Assembly: GCA_031396505.1 (NCBI GenBank)
Contig: JANNKX010000348.1
Location: forward strand, 1 to 20,873
Direction: 5' to 3'
Length of the DNA stretch: 20,873 bases
Source of the DNA: JAAFHS01 sp031396505
Lineage (GTDB): Bacteria > Pseudomonadota > Alphaproteobacteria > Rhodobacterales > Rhodobacteraceae
Under the pieces are notes generated by a model that saw only the letters and a list, made by a program, of their open reading frames with translations, was not told the origin of the DNA and did not search any database. Both the position numbers and the translations under genes were made by a program. Shown one piece after another: positions 1 to 7,646 of this stretch (position 1 is its first letter; every line of letters starts with the position of its first letter).

Positions 1-572
1 TTTCCGGCGGTTCGGAAGATGCCGATCATGCCCGGCGTCACGTCCAGTCCCCGCGCCTCGAGAACCATCGGCACCACGGCCAGACGGCCCATCAGGTCGT
101 CCGCCGTGTCTTCGGCCGCACGCCACATTCCGGCATGCGCGGGCAGCGCGCCGTAATGGCTGCCCAGCGTTTCAAGAACGTCGCAGATCAGGTTGAAATG
201 CTTTGATTCCTCATCCGCGGCCTTGACCCAGTCGTCATAGAACCCCATCGGCATCGGCTGATCCGCAAAACGTGCAATGATGTCCCAGTGCAGATCGACT
301 GCGTTCAGTTCGATATGCGCCACGGCATGCAACAGGGCAATCTGGCCTGCGGGCGATCCGGGTTTGCGCTGCGGCACATCGCGGGGTGCCAGCAGGATCG
401 GATGATCCGGCCGGGCGGGGCGGTCGGGCGGGCGCGTGTCCCCGATGGCGGGCGCGCAGCCTGCCATGCGCGCGGCAAACCATGCCGCTGCGTGTTTACG
501 GGAGACAGCGGTTTTCGCGCGCCCGTCGGCGGTGGTCAGCACGTCCACCGCCATATCGGTCAGGCTGATCAC
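1..572 (-). CDS. DUF455 family ferritin-like protein (3' end outside window)
   Basis: Only the first 190 codons are present; the gene runs off the left edge. The start is the GTG at 572-570, which overlaps the TGA of the preceding peroxiredoxin gene as GTGA, so the two are probably translationally coupled. The protein shows spaced Glu/His positions expected of a di-iron four-helix ferritin-like fold: a helix with HIELNAVDLHWD at about residues 86-97, an EESKHF segment at 121-126 (an ExxH pattern), and LEARGLDVTPGM at 171-182. These segments match the DUF455 family, which is related to the tRNA hydroxylase MiaE and to ferritin-like proteins. The family's biochemical function is not established to my knowledge. 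An oxidative or iron-linked role next to a peroxiredoxin is only an inference. The family call is firm; the function is unknown. Confidence 0.85.
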   Translation of the reverse strand, partial: MISLTDMAVDVLTTADGRAKTAVSRKHAAAWFAARMAGCAPAIGDTRPPDRPARPDHPILLAPRDVPQRKPGSPAGQIALLHAVAHIELNAVDLHWDIIARFADQPMPMGFYDDWVKAADEESKHFNLICDVLETLGSHYGALPAHAGMWRAAEDTADDLMGRLAVVPMVLEARGLDVTPGMIGIFRTAG

Positions 573-1030
573 AGCGCGCGCGCTGCGGCCAACACCTCGG
601 CCGCGTGGCCTTTGACGGACACCTTGTTCCAGACGCGCGCCACCACGCCCGCGCCGTCAATCAGGACCGTGGTCCGTTCGATCCCCATATAGGTCTTGCC
701 GTACATGCTTTTCTCCAGCCAGACGCCGTAGTCTTCGCATGTCTGCCCGGCCTCGTCGGATGCCAGAACAATGCCCAGCCCGTGTTTCTTGCAGAACTTG
801 TCGTGGCTTTTCACACTGTCTTTCGACACGCCGATTACTGTCGTGTTTGCTGCTGCGAAATCAGCCAGACTGGCGTTGAAATCCTGCGCCTCCAGCGTGC
901 AGCCCGGCGTGTCGTCCTTGGGGTAGAAATACAGCACAACCTTGCCGGGGCGCAGACCCGACAGGACGACGGTGCCGCCGCCATCGCGTGGCAAGGTGAA
1001 ATCCGGGGCGGGGGTTCCTGCGGTCATCAT
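569..1030 (-). CDS. bcp: Peroxiredoxin, Bcp/PrxQ type
   Basis: A 153-residue thiol peroxidase of usual family length that reduces hydrogen peroxide and organic or lipid peroxides in the cytoplasm with electrons from thioredoxin. The peroxidatic site is the PGCTLE segment with Cys44, preceded by the YFYPKDDT strand typical of AhpC/TSA-fold proteins. The position five residues further on, which carries the resolving Cys in Escherichia coli Bcp, is not a cysteine here. Instead Cys80 lies 36 residues downstream, the spacing of the resolving Cys in the alpha-3 subclass of PrxQ (as in Xylella PrxQ), so I infer an atypical 2-Cys mechanism using Cys44 and Cys80. Cys98 is also present. A GGAG motif six bases upstream supports the ATG at 1030 over the adjacent ATG at 1027. 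The gene is divergent from the AsmA-like gene and overlaps the DUF455 gene by GTGA. Confidence 0.95.
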   Translation of the reverse strand: MMTAGTPAPDFTLPRDGGGTVVLSGLRPGKVVLYFYPKDDTPGCTLEAQDFNASLADFAAANTTVIGVSKDSVKSHDKFCKKHGLGIVLASDEAGQTCEDYGVWLEKSMYGKTYMGIERTTVLIDGAGVVARVWNKVSVKGHAAEVLAAARAL

Positions 1031-1150
1031 GGGCGGCTCCTTGCTGTTGGGCAGATGATTGCCCTTGGCGTTCTAGCTGCCTTGAGGCAAAGATAAAGGC
1101 AAGTCCCGCGAAAAGAGGGGCCTTGGCAAAAAAGCATCGGGCATCGGGTT

Positions 1151-4100
1151 TTGGCAGGACAGACGCACATCAGCAAGCCTGCGGCGAACACGTCGCCACA
1201 GCCGCACCGACGCCACTCGCCGCGCCGCAAGCGCCGCCACATCTGGGCGATGCTGCGGTCGGCCTTGGCGATGGTGATCTTTCTGGTGGTGCTGGTCGGT
1301 GGCAGTGTGTTTGGTGTTCTGGCACTGACCGGGCAGACTTTGCGGCTGCCGATGTGGATGGTCGAAAACCTTGAACTGCGGCTGAACGGGCAGCTTGACC
1401 CGCGCGCGCGCATTGATCTGGGTGCGATCGAGGTGCTGATCGACGACGCATGGGTGCCACGCCTGGCTGTTACCGACATTCGCCTGTCAGCCCCCAACGG
1501 GGCCACGCTGTTGCTGTTGCCGCAGGCGCGCGTCGTGTTTTCGGCACAAGCCTTTGCAAAGGGTGAATTGCGCCCGTCGTCTTTGCGGCTGGTGGGCGGC
1601 CAGATTGCCCTGCGCCGCGATGTGCTGGGACGGTTGAACATCGACCTTGGCACCGCGCAGGACGTGCAGATGGAAAGTTTTGCAGGTCTGCTGGATGATA
1701 TCGAGGCGGCCTTTGAAACGCAGGCCCTGTCGGCACTGGCGCGTGTCGACGTGCAGGCCTTGTCGCTGACCCTGCGGGATGACCGGTCCGGGCGGGTATG
1801 GCGCGTGACGGACGGGCGGTTGTCCATCACCAACCGACCCGATGTGCTGGCCGCCGATCTGTCGGTCGCGCTGCGCGGTGCGGGCACATCGCAGGGAACG
1901 GCACGGATCACCATCACAAGCGAAAAGGGCACATCCGCCGCCCGCATTGCCGCCACTGTCAGCCAGATCGGCGCAAGCGATCTTGCGGCACAAGCAACAC
2001 CCTTGGGGTTTTTGTCCGCGCTGGATGCGCCGCTGTCAGGCGACATTGTCGCGGAATTAACGGCCGACGGGCGGATCAGCAAGCTTGGGGCCACCCTTGA
2101 TATCGGCTCTGGCGCCATCACCCCGCCCGGCCCGATCAACCTGCCCGCAGCCCCGCCGCCGGTTGGCGCGTCTATTCCCGCATCCGCCCTGCCTGACAGC
2201 CGTCAGTCCGCCCCGATCCCTTTTGAACGCGCCCGCGTCGGCCTGTCGTATGATCCCGCCCGCGCGCGCATCCAGATCGACGATCTTGCTGTTGAAAGCC
2301 TAACCGCGCGCCTGCAGGCTACCGGGCATATCCTGCTGGTCGATGAAAATGGCACGACCCTGCGCGGCGATCTGGCCGGGCGTCTGCCCGCCGCCTTTCT
2401 GACCCAGATCACCTTTTCGGATGTACGCGTTGATCCGGCCGGCCTGTTTGCCGTGCCTGTCACCTTTTCCCAAGGCGCGCTTGATCTGCGCCTGACGCTC
2501 GATCCATTCCGTATCGACCTTGGGCAGTTATCGCTGACGGAAGGCGATCAGCGCGTACTGGTGTCCGGCCATGCCGCCGCTGCAAGAGACGGCTGGAGCG
2601 TCGCGCTTGACGTGGCCCTGAACAGGATCGCGCCCGAACGCCTTGTCGCCCTGTGGCCTGTACGCCTTGTGCCAAAAACGCGCGCATGGCTTGCCGCCAA
2701 TGTGTTGAAAGGCATGCTGTTTGATGTGCAGGGCGGGGTGCGGCTGGCCCCCGGACGTGATCCGCAAATCGCGCTCAGCTATGAGTTTGTCGATACGCAG
2801 GTCCGGTTCCTGCGCACCCTGCCACCCATTGAATCCGGCAGCGGGTATTCAACCTTGATCGGGTCCACCTACACCATCGTTCTGGACCGGGGCACCGTCA
2901 CCCCCCCCGACGGTGGCGCGATTGATGTTGCGGGATCGGTTTTTGCGATTCCCGATATCACGCAACGCCCCAACCGCGCCGAAATGGACCTGCAAACCCG
3001 TTCCAGCCTGACCGCGACCCTGTCATTGCTGGATCAGCCGCCCTTTGGGTTCATGACCAAGGCTGACCGCCCTGTGACGCTGGGCGAAGGGCAGGCGCGC
3101 GCGCGCACCCAACTGTCGATCCCGCTGGTGCCGCGCGTGCAACTGGCGGATGTCGATTACACCGTTTCGGGCACGATCACCGATTTCCGGTCGGATCAAC
3201 TTGTGCCTGGTCGCGTGATTACAGCCGACGCCCTGGGCCTGACGGCAAATCCGGCCGGGATGGAAATTTCCGGGCCCGGCAATCTTGGGCAAGTGCCCTT
3301 CGATGTGACCTATACCCAAGGCTTTGGCCCCGAGGCCCGTGGTCGCGCCCGGATCGAAGGGGTGGTCACGCTGTCTGATGCCGCAGCGCGCGATCTTGAC
3401 CTTGGCTTGCCGGGCGACATGCTGTCGGGGCAGGGCGTGGCACAAGTGACGATCGACTTGCAAAAAGGGGTGCCGCCGCGCCTGATGCTGACCTCAGATC
3501 TTGCCGGATTGGGGCTGTCACTGCCACCCTTGGGTTGGTCCAAAGCCCCCGGTGCCCGTGGCACATTGACGGTCGAGGCGACGCTAAGCAAACCCCCCGC
3601 TGTCAGCCGCGTCGCGTTGAACGCCGCCGGGTTGAACGCCACCGGTAGTATCAGCCTGCGGGCGGGCGGCGGGCTGCAAACCGCGCGCTTTGACCGCGTC
3701 ACCCTGAATGACTGGCTTGATGCGGCGGTGACGCTGACCGGGCAGGGGCGTGGTTCTGCGGCCATTGCCGTGACGGGCGGGTCGATTGACCTGCGCCGGA
3801 TGCCCCATCGCGGGACGGCGCGGGGCACCGGGGGCAGCCCGTTTTCGCTGCAACTGGATCAGTTGATCGTCACCGACAGCATCGCCTTTACCAATTTTCG
3901 CGGCGAGTTTTCACCGCGCGGCGGCCTGAATGGCAGCTTTACCGCCGGCGTCAATGGCGATGGTGCGGTGCAAGGGACGATTGTTGCCGCGCCAAATGGA
4001 TCAGCCGTGCGAATCCGTTCTGATGATGCGGGCACGGTGATGGCCAAGGCCGGGGTGTTTGCATCCGCGCGCGGTGGCACGCTTGATCTGCAACTGACCC

Positions 4101-4651
4101 CGCGTTCAGATGACGGCGTCTATGAAGGGCGCGCCGAAATATCCGATATCCGCGTGCGCAACGCATCCGTGTTGGCCGAACTGTTGAATGCCGTATCCGT
4201 CGTAGGCATCCTTGAACAGTTGAATGGGCAGGGCATCGTGTTCAACAACGCCGAGGTTGATTTCGTTCTGACCCCGCAAGCCATAGAAATCTCGCGCGGG
4301 TCTGCCGTGGGTGCATCGCTTGGCGTCTCAATGGCCGGGGTTTATCAGACGGGCAGCAAACGCCTCAACGTGCAGGGCGTGATCTCGCCCGTCTATCTGC
4401 TTAACGGGATCGGGGCCGTGCTGACCCGGCGCGGCGAGGGCCTGTTGGGGTTCAGCTATCGCTTGACCGGCACTTCGGATGATCCGCAAATCGGCGTGAA
4501 CCCCTTGTCGATCCTGACGCCCGGCATGTTCCGCGACATCTTTCGCAGACCTGCCCCCGTGCTTGGCACCGCAGGTGGGCCTGCACCCGTGCAACCGCCC
4601 GAACCATCACGGCGGGTCACCCCCACCGAACGCCCGGAAAGCGACAATTGA
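1151..4651 (+). CDS. Large AsmA/YhdP-like inner-membrane-anchored envelope protein
   Basis: A 1166-residue protein. Residues 1-33 are very basic (RRHSPRRKRRH), followed by one hydrophobic membrane segment at about 35-59 and then about 1100 residues of beta-rich periplasmic sequence with few charged helices. The C-terminal third (roughly 880-1130), with repeated short strands and the VVGILEQLNGQGIVFNNAEVDF and YLLNGIGAVL type segments, resembles the AsmA_2/DUF3971 region of YhdP-type proteins. Members of this superfamily (AsmA, YhdP, TamB) are thought to form long hydrophobic grooves that move phospholipids between inner and outer membrane; that role here is inference. The start is uncertain: TTG at 1151 is the only start codon between the upstream in-frame stop (1094) and the ATG at 1250, and the latter would remove the basic topogenic stretch. 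No strong ribosome binding site is visible. The stop overlaps the queA start by one base (TGATG). Confidence 0.85.
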   Translation: MAGQTHISKPAANTSPQPHRRHSPRRKRRHIWAMLRSALAMVIFLVVLVGGSVFGVLALTGQTLRLPMWMVENLELRLNGQLDPRARIDLGAIEVLIDDAWVPRLAVTDIRLSAPNGATLLLLPQARVVFSAQAFAKGELRPSSLRLVGGQIALRRDVLGRLNIDLGTAQDVQMESFAGLLDDIEAAFETQALSALARVDVQALSLTLRDDRSGRVWRVTDGRLSITNRPDVLAADLSVALRGAGTSQGTARITITSEKGTSAARIAATVSQIGASDLAAQATPLGFLSALDAPLSGDIVAELTADGRISKLGATLDIGSGAITPPGPINLPAAPPPVGASIPASALPDSRQSAPIPFERARVGLSYDPARARIQIDDLAVESLTARLQATGHILLVDENGTTLRGDLAGRLPAAFLTQITFSDVRVDPAGLFAVPVTFSQGALDLRLTLDPFRIDLGQLSLTEGDQRVLVSGHAAAARDGWSVALDVALNRIAPERLVALWPVRLVPKTRAWLAANVLKGMLFDVQGGVRLAPGRDPQIALSYEFVDTQVRFLRTLPPIESGSGYSTLIGSTYTIVLDRGTVTPPDGGAIDVAGSVFAIPDITQRPNRAEMDLQTRSSLTATLSLLDQPPFGFMTKADRPVTLGEGQARARTQLSIPLVPRVQLADVDYTVSGTITDFRSDQLVPGRVITADALGLTANPAGMEISGPGNLGQVPFDVTYTQGFGPEARGRARIEGVVTLSDAAARDLDLGLPGDMLSGQGVAQVTIDLQKGVPPRLMLTSDLAGLGLSLPPLGWSKAPGARGTLTVEATLSKPPAVSRVALNAAGLNATGSISLRAGGGLQTARFDRVTLNDWLDAAVTLTGQGRGSAAIAVTGGSIDLRRMPHRGTARGTGGSPFSLQLDQLIVTDSIAFTNFRGEFSPRGGLNGSFTAGVNGDGAVQGTIVAAPNGSAVRIRSDDAGTVMAKAGVFASARGGTLDLQLTPRSDDGVYEGRAEISDIRVRNASVLAELLNAVSVVGILEQLNGQGIVFNNAEVDFVLTPQAIEISRGSAVGASLGVSMAGVYQTGSKRLNVQGVISPVYLLNGIGAVLTRRGEGLLGFSYRLTGTSDDPQIGVNPLSILTPGMFRDIFRRPAPVLGTAGGPAPVQPPEPSRRVTPTERPESDN

Positions 4652-5697
4652 TGCGATTGCAGGATTTCGACTTTGACCTGCCCGAGGCGCTGATTGCCAC
4701 GCGCCCTGCAAGGCCGCGCACCGCTGCACGCCTGCTGCTGGCAGAGGGCGTGGCGATCCGCGATCTGCATGTGCGCGATCTGGTCGATGTGTTACGCCCC
4801 GGCGACCGTCTGGTGCTGAACAATACGCGCGTGATCCCGGCACGCTTGACCGGGCAGCGCGCGCGCGGTGACGCCGTGGCCAAAATCGAGGTGACGCTGC
4901 TGGACCCCGCGACCGAAGGCTGGCGCGCCCTGGCCAAACCCCTGCGCAAGGTGCAGGTGGCGGAGGTGATCACCTTTTCCGATCATCTGTCTGCGACCGT
5001 GGCCGCGAAATCGGAAACCGACCTGCGTCTGGTGTTCAACCTGACGGGGGATGATTTCGATGCCGCACTGCAAACGGCAGGGGCCATGCCGTTGCCCCCC
5101 TATATTGCGGCAAAGCGCGCACCCGATGCGCAGGATTTGACCGATTACCAGACCGTTTTTGCCCGTCATGCCGGGGCGGTCGCCGCCCCCACGGCCAGCC
5201 TGCATTTTGATCAGGGCCTGCTGGCCGCCCTCGCCGCCAAGGGCGTCGATTTCACCGAAGTGACCCTGCATGTCGGCGCGGGCACCGTTCTGCCGGTCAA
5301 GGTTGATGACGTGACCACGCACAAGATGCATGCCGAATGGGGCGAGGTCACCCCCGCCGCCGCCACAGCCATCAACGCGACAAAGGCCGCCGGTGGCCGT
5401 GTGATCCCGGTCGGCACCACGGCGCTGCGTCTGATCGAAAGTGCCGCGCGCACCACGGGCCGGGTGGAACCCTGGGTTGGCCCCACCGATATCTTCATCT
5501 ATCCCGGTTTTCAATTCCGCGTCACCGATGCCCTGATGACCAACTTTCACTTGCCCAAATCCACCCTGATGATGCTGGTGTCCGCGCTCATGGGCCGCGC
5601 CGAGATGCGCCGCATCTATGCGCACGCCATTGCGGGCGGCTATCGGTTTTTCAGTTATGGCGATGCGTCCCTGCTGATCCCCGCGCAGCCTGCGTGA
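4651..5697 (+). CDS. queA: S-adenosylmethionine:tRNA ribosyltransferase-isomerase
   Basis: QueA transfers and isomerises the ribosyl part of S-adenosylmethionine onto 7-aminomethyl-7-deazaguanine at the wobble position of GUN-anticodon tRNAs, giving epoxyqueuosine. The protein has 348 residues from ATG 4651, the usual family length. It carries the conserved N-terminus (RLQDFDFDLPEALIA), NNTRVIPARL, the PTASLHF segment, LHVGAGTVLPVK, HKMHAEW, and the C-terminal YPGFQFRVTDALMTNFHLPKS block. A TTG lies immediately before the ATG, but the ATG overlapping the upstream stop (TGATG) is the natural coupled start. The coupling puts a tRNA-modification gene directly behind an envelope gene. No other queuosine gene is visible in the window, although a second enzyme (QueG or QueH) is needed to finish the pathway. 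Confidence 0.97.
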   Translation: MRLQDFDFDLPEALIATRPARPRTAARLLLAEGVAIRDLHVRDLVDVLRPGDRLVLNNTRVIPARLTGQRARGDAVAKIEVTLLDPATEGWRALAKPLRKVQVAEVITFSDHLSATVAAKSETDLRLVFNLTGDDFDAALQTAGAMPLPPYIAAKRAPDAQDLTDYQTVFARHAGAVAAPTASLHFDQGLLAALAAKGVDFTEVTLHVGAGTVLPVKVDDVTTHKMHAEWGEVTPAAATAINATKAAGGRVIPVGTTALRLIESAARTTGRVEPWVGPTDIFIYPGFQFRVTDALMTNFHLPKSTLMMLVSALMGRAEMRRIYAHAIAGGYRFFSYGDASLLIPAQPA

Positions 5698-5764
5698 ACT
5701 GCCACTTTTCGCCTTTCCGCCCTCGGCAGACCTGTTAGCCTGCTTAAAAACCATCGGAGTTGCC

Positions 5765-6985
5765 ATGCTGAAAACCCTCGCCACGACCTGGCCTTTGCTG
5801 CTGGGCGTCATGCTGCTCATGGTTGGCAACGGCGTGCAGGGCTCGCTTTTAGGCATTCGCGGCAACATCGAAGGCTTTTCCACCCTTCAGATTTCCGCCG
5901 TCATGTCGGCCTATTTCGTGGGCTTTCTGGGTGGCACGACGATGGCCCCCGAAATGATCCGCCGCGTCGGGCATGTGCGGGTGTTTGCAGCACTCGGGTC
6001 GCTGATCTCTGCCGTGCTCGTGCTATACCCTGTGTTTCTGGATTGGGCGGCATGGACTGTCATGCGTATTATCATCGGATTCTGCTTTTCCGGCATCTAT
6101 GTCTGTGCCGAAAGCTGGCTGAACAATACCGCCACCAACGAGACGCGCGGGCAGGCGCTGTCAGCCTATATGATCGTGCAGATGATCGGCATCATTGCGG
6201 CGCAAGGGTTGCTGAGCATGGGTGACCCGTCCGGCTTTACCCTGTTCATCATCCCGTCCGTGCTGGTGTCGCTGGCCTTCATGCCCTTGCTGTTGGCCGA
6301 TACCCCCGCCCCGACCTTTGGCACGATCAAGCGTCTCAGCTTTGTGCGTCTGTTCGAGGTCTCGCCGCTTGGCTGTGTCGGCATGTTGCTGACGGGCGGT
6401 GTGTTTTCGGCCATGTTCGGCATGGCCGCCGTCTGGGGCACGATGGCAGGGCTGTCAGTCGCGCAGATCGCGCTGTTTGTGGCCGCCACCTATGCGGGTG
6501 GCCTTGTTCTGCAATACCCCATCGGGCGGTTGTCGGACCGGATGGACCGCAGGCAGCTTATCCTTGCTTTGGCCGCGATTGCCGCCGTCACGATGTTGGT
6601 CGCCACCGTTGCACCCTTGCCATTCAGCGCGCTTTTGCTCGTGGCCGTGCTGTTGGGCGGCATCACCAATCCGCTGTATTCGCTGCTGATTGCGCATAGC
6701 AACGACTATCTGGGCAAAGAGGAAATGGCCGCAGCCTCTGCCGGGTTGATCTTTCTGAACGGGCTTGGGGCCATTGCAGGCCCCCTGATCACCGGCTGGT
6801 TGATGGAAACCTTTGGTCCGGGTGGGTTCTTCCTGTTCATGGGTCTGTTGTTTGCCGCCCTTGCCGGTTATGCGGCATGGCGGATGGCGCGCCGCGCAGC
6901 CCCGCTTGACCCTGGCGCCTTTGCCGGACTGTCGCCCAACGCGTCATCGCTTGCCGTTGGTGCCGTGATTGAGGGGAAAAACTGA
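5765..6985 (+). CDS. MFS transporter, YcaD-like
   Basis: A 406-residue inner-membrane protein with about twelve hydrophobic segments, a size and layout typical of the major facilitator superfamily. Recognisable landmarks are the AESWLN segment after helix 4 (residues 115-120), the following NETRGQALSAYMIV stretch, and the mid-protein motif-A loop YPIGRLSDRMDRRQ between helices 8 and 9. The overall pattern matches the YcaD branch of putative transporters of unknown substrate. The ATG at 5765 has a CGGAG sequence a few bases upstream. The 67-base spacer after queA holds no clear terminator, so readthrough from queA is possible. The stop overlaps the next start as TGATG. The substrate cannot be inferred from the sequence or from the neighbours. 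Confidence 0.88.
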   Translation: MLKTLATTWPLLLGVMLLMVGNGVQGSLLGIRGNIEGFSTLQISAVMSAYFVGFLGGTTMAPEMIRRVGHVRVFAALGSLISAVLVLYPVFLDWAAWTVMRIIIGFCFSGIYVCAESWLNNTATNETRGQALSAYMIVQMIGIIAAQGLLSMGDPSGFTLFIIPSVLVSLAFMPLLLADTPAPTFGTIKRLSFVRLFEVSPLGCVGMLLTGGVFSAMFGMAAVWGTMAGLSVAQIALFVAATYAGGLVLQYPIGRLSDRMDRRQLILALAAIAAVTMLVATVAPLPFSALLLVAVLLGGITNPLYSLLIAHSNDYLGKEEMAAASAGLIFLNGLGAIAGPLITGWLMETFGPGGFFLFMGLLFAALAGYAAWRMARRAAPLDPGAFAGLSPNASSLAVGAVIEGKN

Positions 6986-7551
6986 TGGCTGACCCAGTTG
7001 AGATTCTGGATTTCTGGCTGGACGAGATCGGCCCGGATGGCTGGTACAAAGCGGGGGCCGCAATTGATGCCGCCTGTGCGCAGTTTTCTGACATCTGGCA
7101 GGCGGCGCATGATGACGGGCTGGAACATTGGGTCGATGGCACGGTCGGCACGCTGGCCTATCTGATCGTCACTGATCAGTTTTCGCGCAATATCCACCGC
7201 GATACCGCCCTTGCCTTTGCCTGCGATGCCCGCGCTTTGGCGGCAGCCAAGGTGGCACTTGCCGCGGGCTGGGACATGGATGCGCCCGAACCTGCACGGC
7301 AATTTTTCTACATGCCGTTCGAACATTCCGAAATGCCCGCGGATCAGGCCATGGCGATCCACCTGATGGAAACCCGCATGCCATCACACCCCGACCTGAC
7401 GCTGCATGCCCGCGCGCATGCCGAGGTGATCCGCCGCTTTGGTCGCTTTCCCACCCGCAATCTGGCCTTGGGTCGCCCATCCACGCCGGAAGAGGCGGTC
7501 TATCTTGACGCGGGCGGCTATGGCGCGATTGTAAGGGCATTGAAAGCCTGA
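6985..7551 (+). CDS. DUF924 family protein
   Basis: A 188-residue soluble, mostly helical protein with the three signature blocks of the DUF924 family: TDQFSRN at residues 63-69, YMPFEHSE at 109-116, and RFGRFPTRN at 151-159. Length and motif order are normal for the family. Members are predicted to have a TPR-like helical fold, and no biochemical activity is established to my knowledge. The start ATG overlaps the stop of the upstream MFS gene (TGATG) and is preceded by GAGGGG, so the two genes are probably translated in a coupled way. A functional link with the transporter is only a guess. Confidence 0.92.
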   Translation: MADPVEILDFWLDEIGPDGWYKAGAAIDAACAQFSDIWQAAHDDGLEHWVDGTVGTLAYLIVTDQFSRNIHRDTALAFACDARALAAAKVALAAGWDMDAPEPARQFFYMPFEHSEMPADQAMAIHLMETRMPSHPDLTLHARAHAEVIRRFGRFPTRNLALGRPSTPEEAVYLDAGGYGAIVRALKA

Positions 7552-7560
7552 GCCATGCAT

Positions 7561-7587
7561 GGGGCGCAACCCGGTGCGGCGCGCCCC
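7561..7587 (+). terminator. G+C-rich inverted repeat after the DUF924 gene
   Basis: GGGGCGC (7561-7567) and GCGCCCC (7581-7587) are exact inverted arms separated by 13 bases, starting nine bases after the DUF924 stop. The hairpin would be stable, but no run of T follows it, so it is not a classical intrinsic terminator. It could stabilise a transcript 3' end or slow polymerase between the transporter/DUF924 pair and lpdA. Confidence 0.3.
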
Positions 7588-7606
7588 GCGTTGATTGCCA
7601 TGCAAG

Positions 7607-7628
7607 GATGGTTTAAGGCTAAACCATC
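7607..7628. promoter_or_regulatory. Perfect 9-bp dyad just upstream of lpdA (operator or leader hairpin)
   Basis: GATGGTTTA at 7607-7615 and TAAACCATC at 7620-7628 are perfect inverted arms around the tetranucleotide AGGC. The right arm ends about six bases before the lpdA ribosome binding site (GGGGAGGA, 7635-7642). A possible -35 element, TTGATT, lies at 7591-7596 and would place the -10 region inside the dyad, which would fit a repressor or activator operator. If transcribed, the dyad would form a hairpin directly before the ribosome binding site. I do not recognise the site as that of a named regulator. Confidence 0.45.
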
Positions 7629-7646
7629 TGTTCCGGGGAGGACCAC

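Noticed and set aside
1078..1102. Small palindrome TGCCTTGAGGCA and repeated AGGCAA between bcp and the AsmA-like gene
   Set aside because: Short, and matches expected by chance at this composition; it could be an operator but nothing else supports it.
1027..2139. Minus-strand open frame of 370 codons opposite the AsmA-like gene
   Set aside because: Ser/Arg-rich low-information sequence opposite a gene with convincing membrane anchor and beta-rich pattern.
4792..5883. Minus-strand open frame of 363 codons across queA and the following spacer
   Set aside because: It overlaps a clear queA and the start of the transporter, with a Gly/His/Gln-rich composition typical of a shadow frame.
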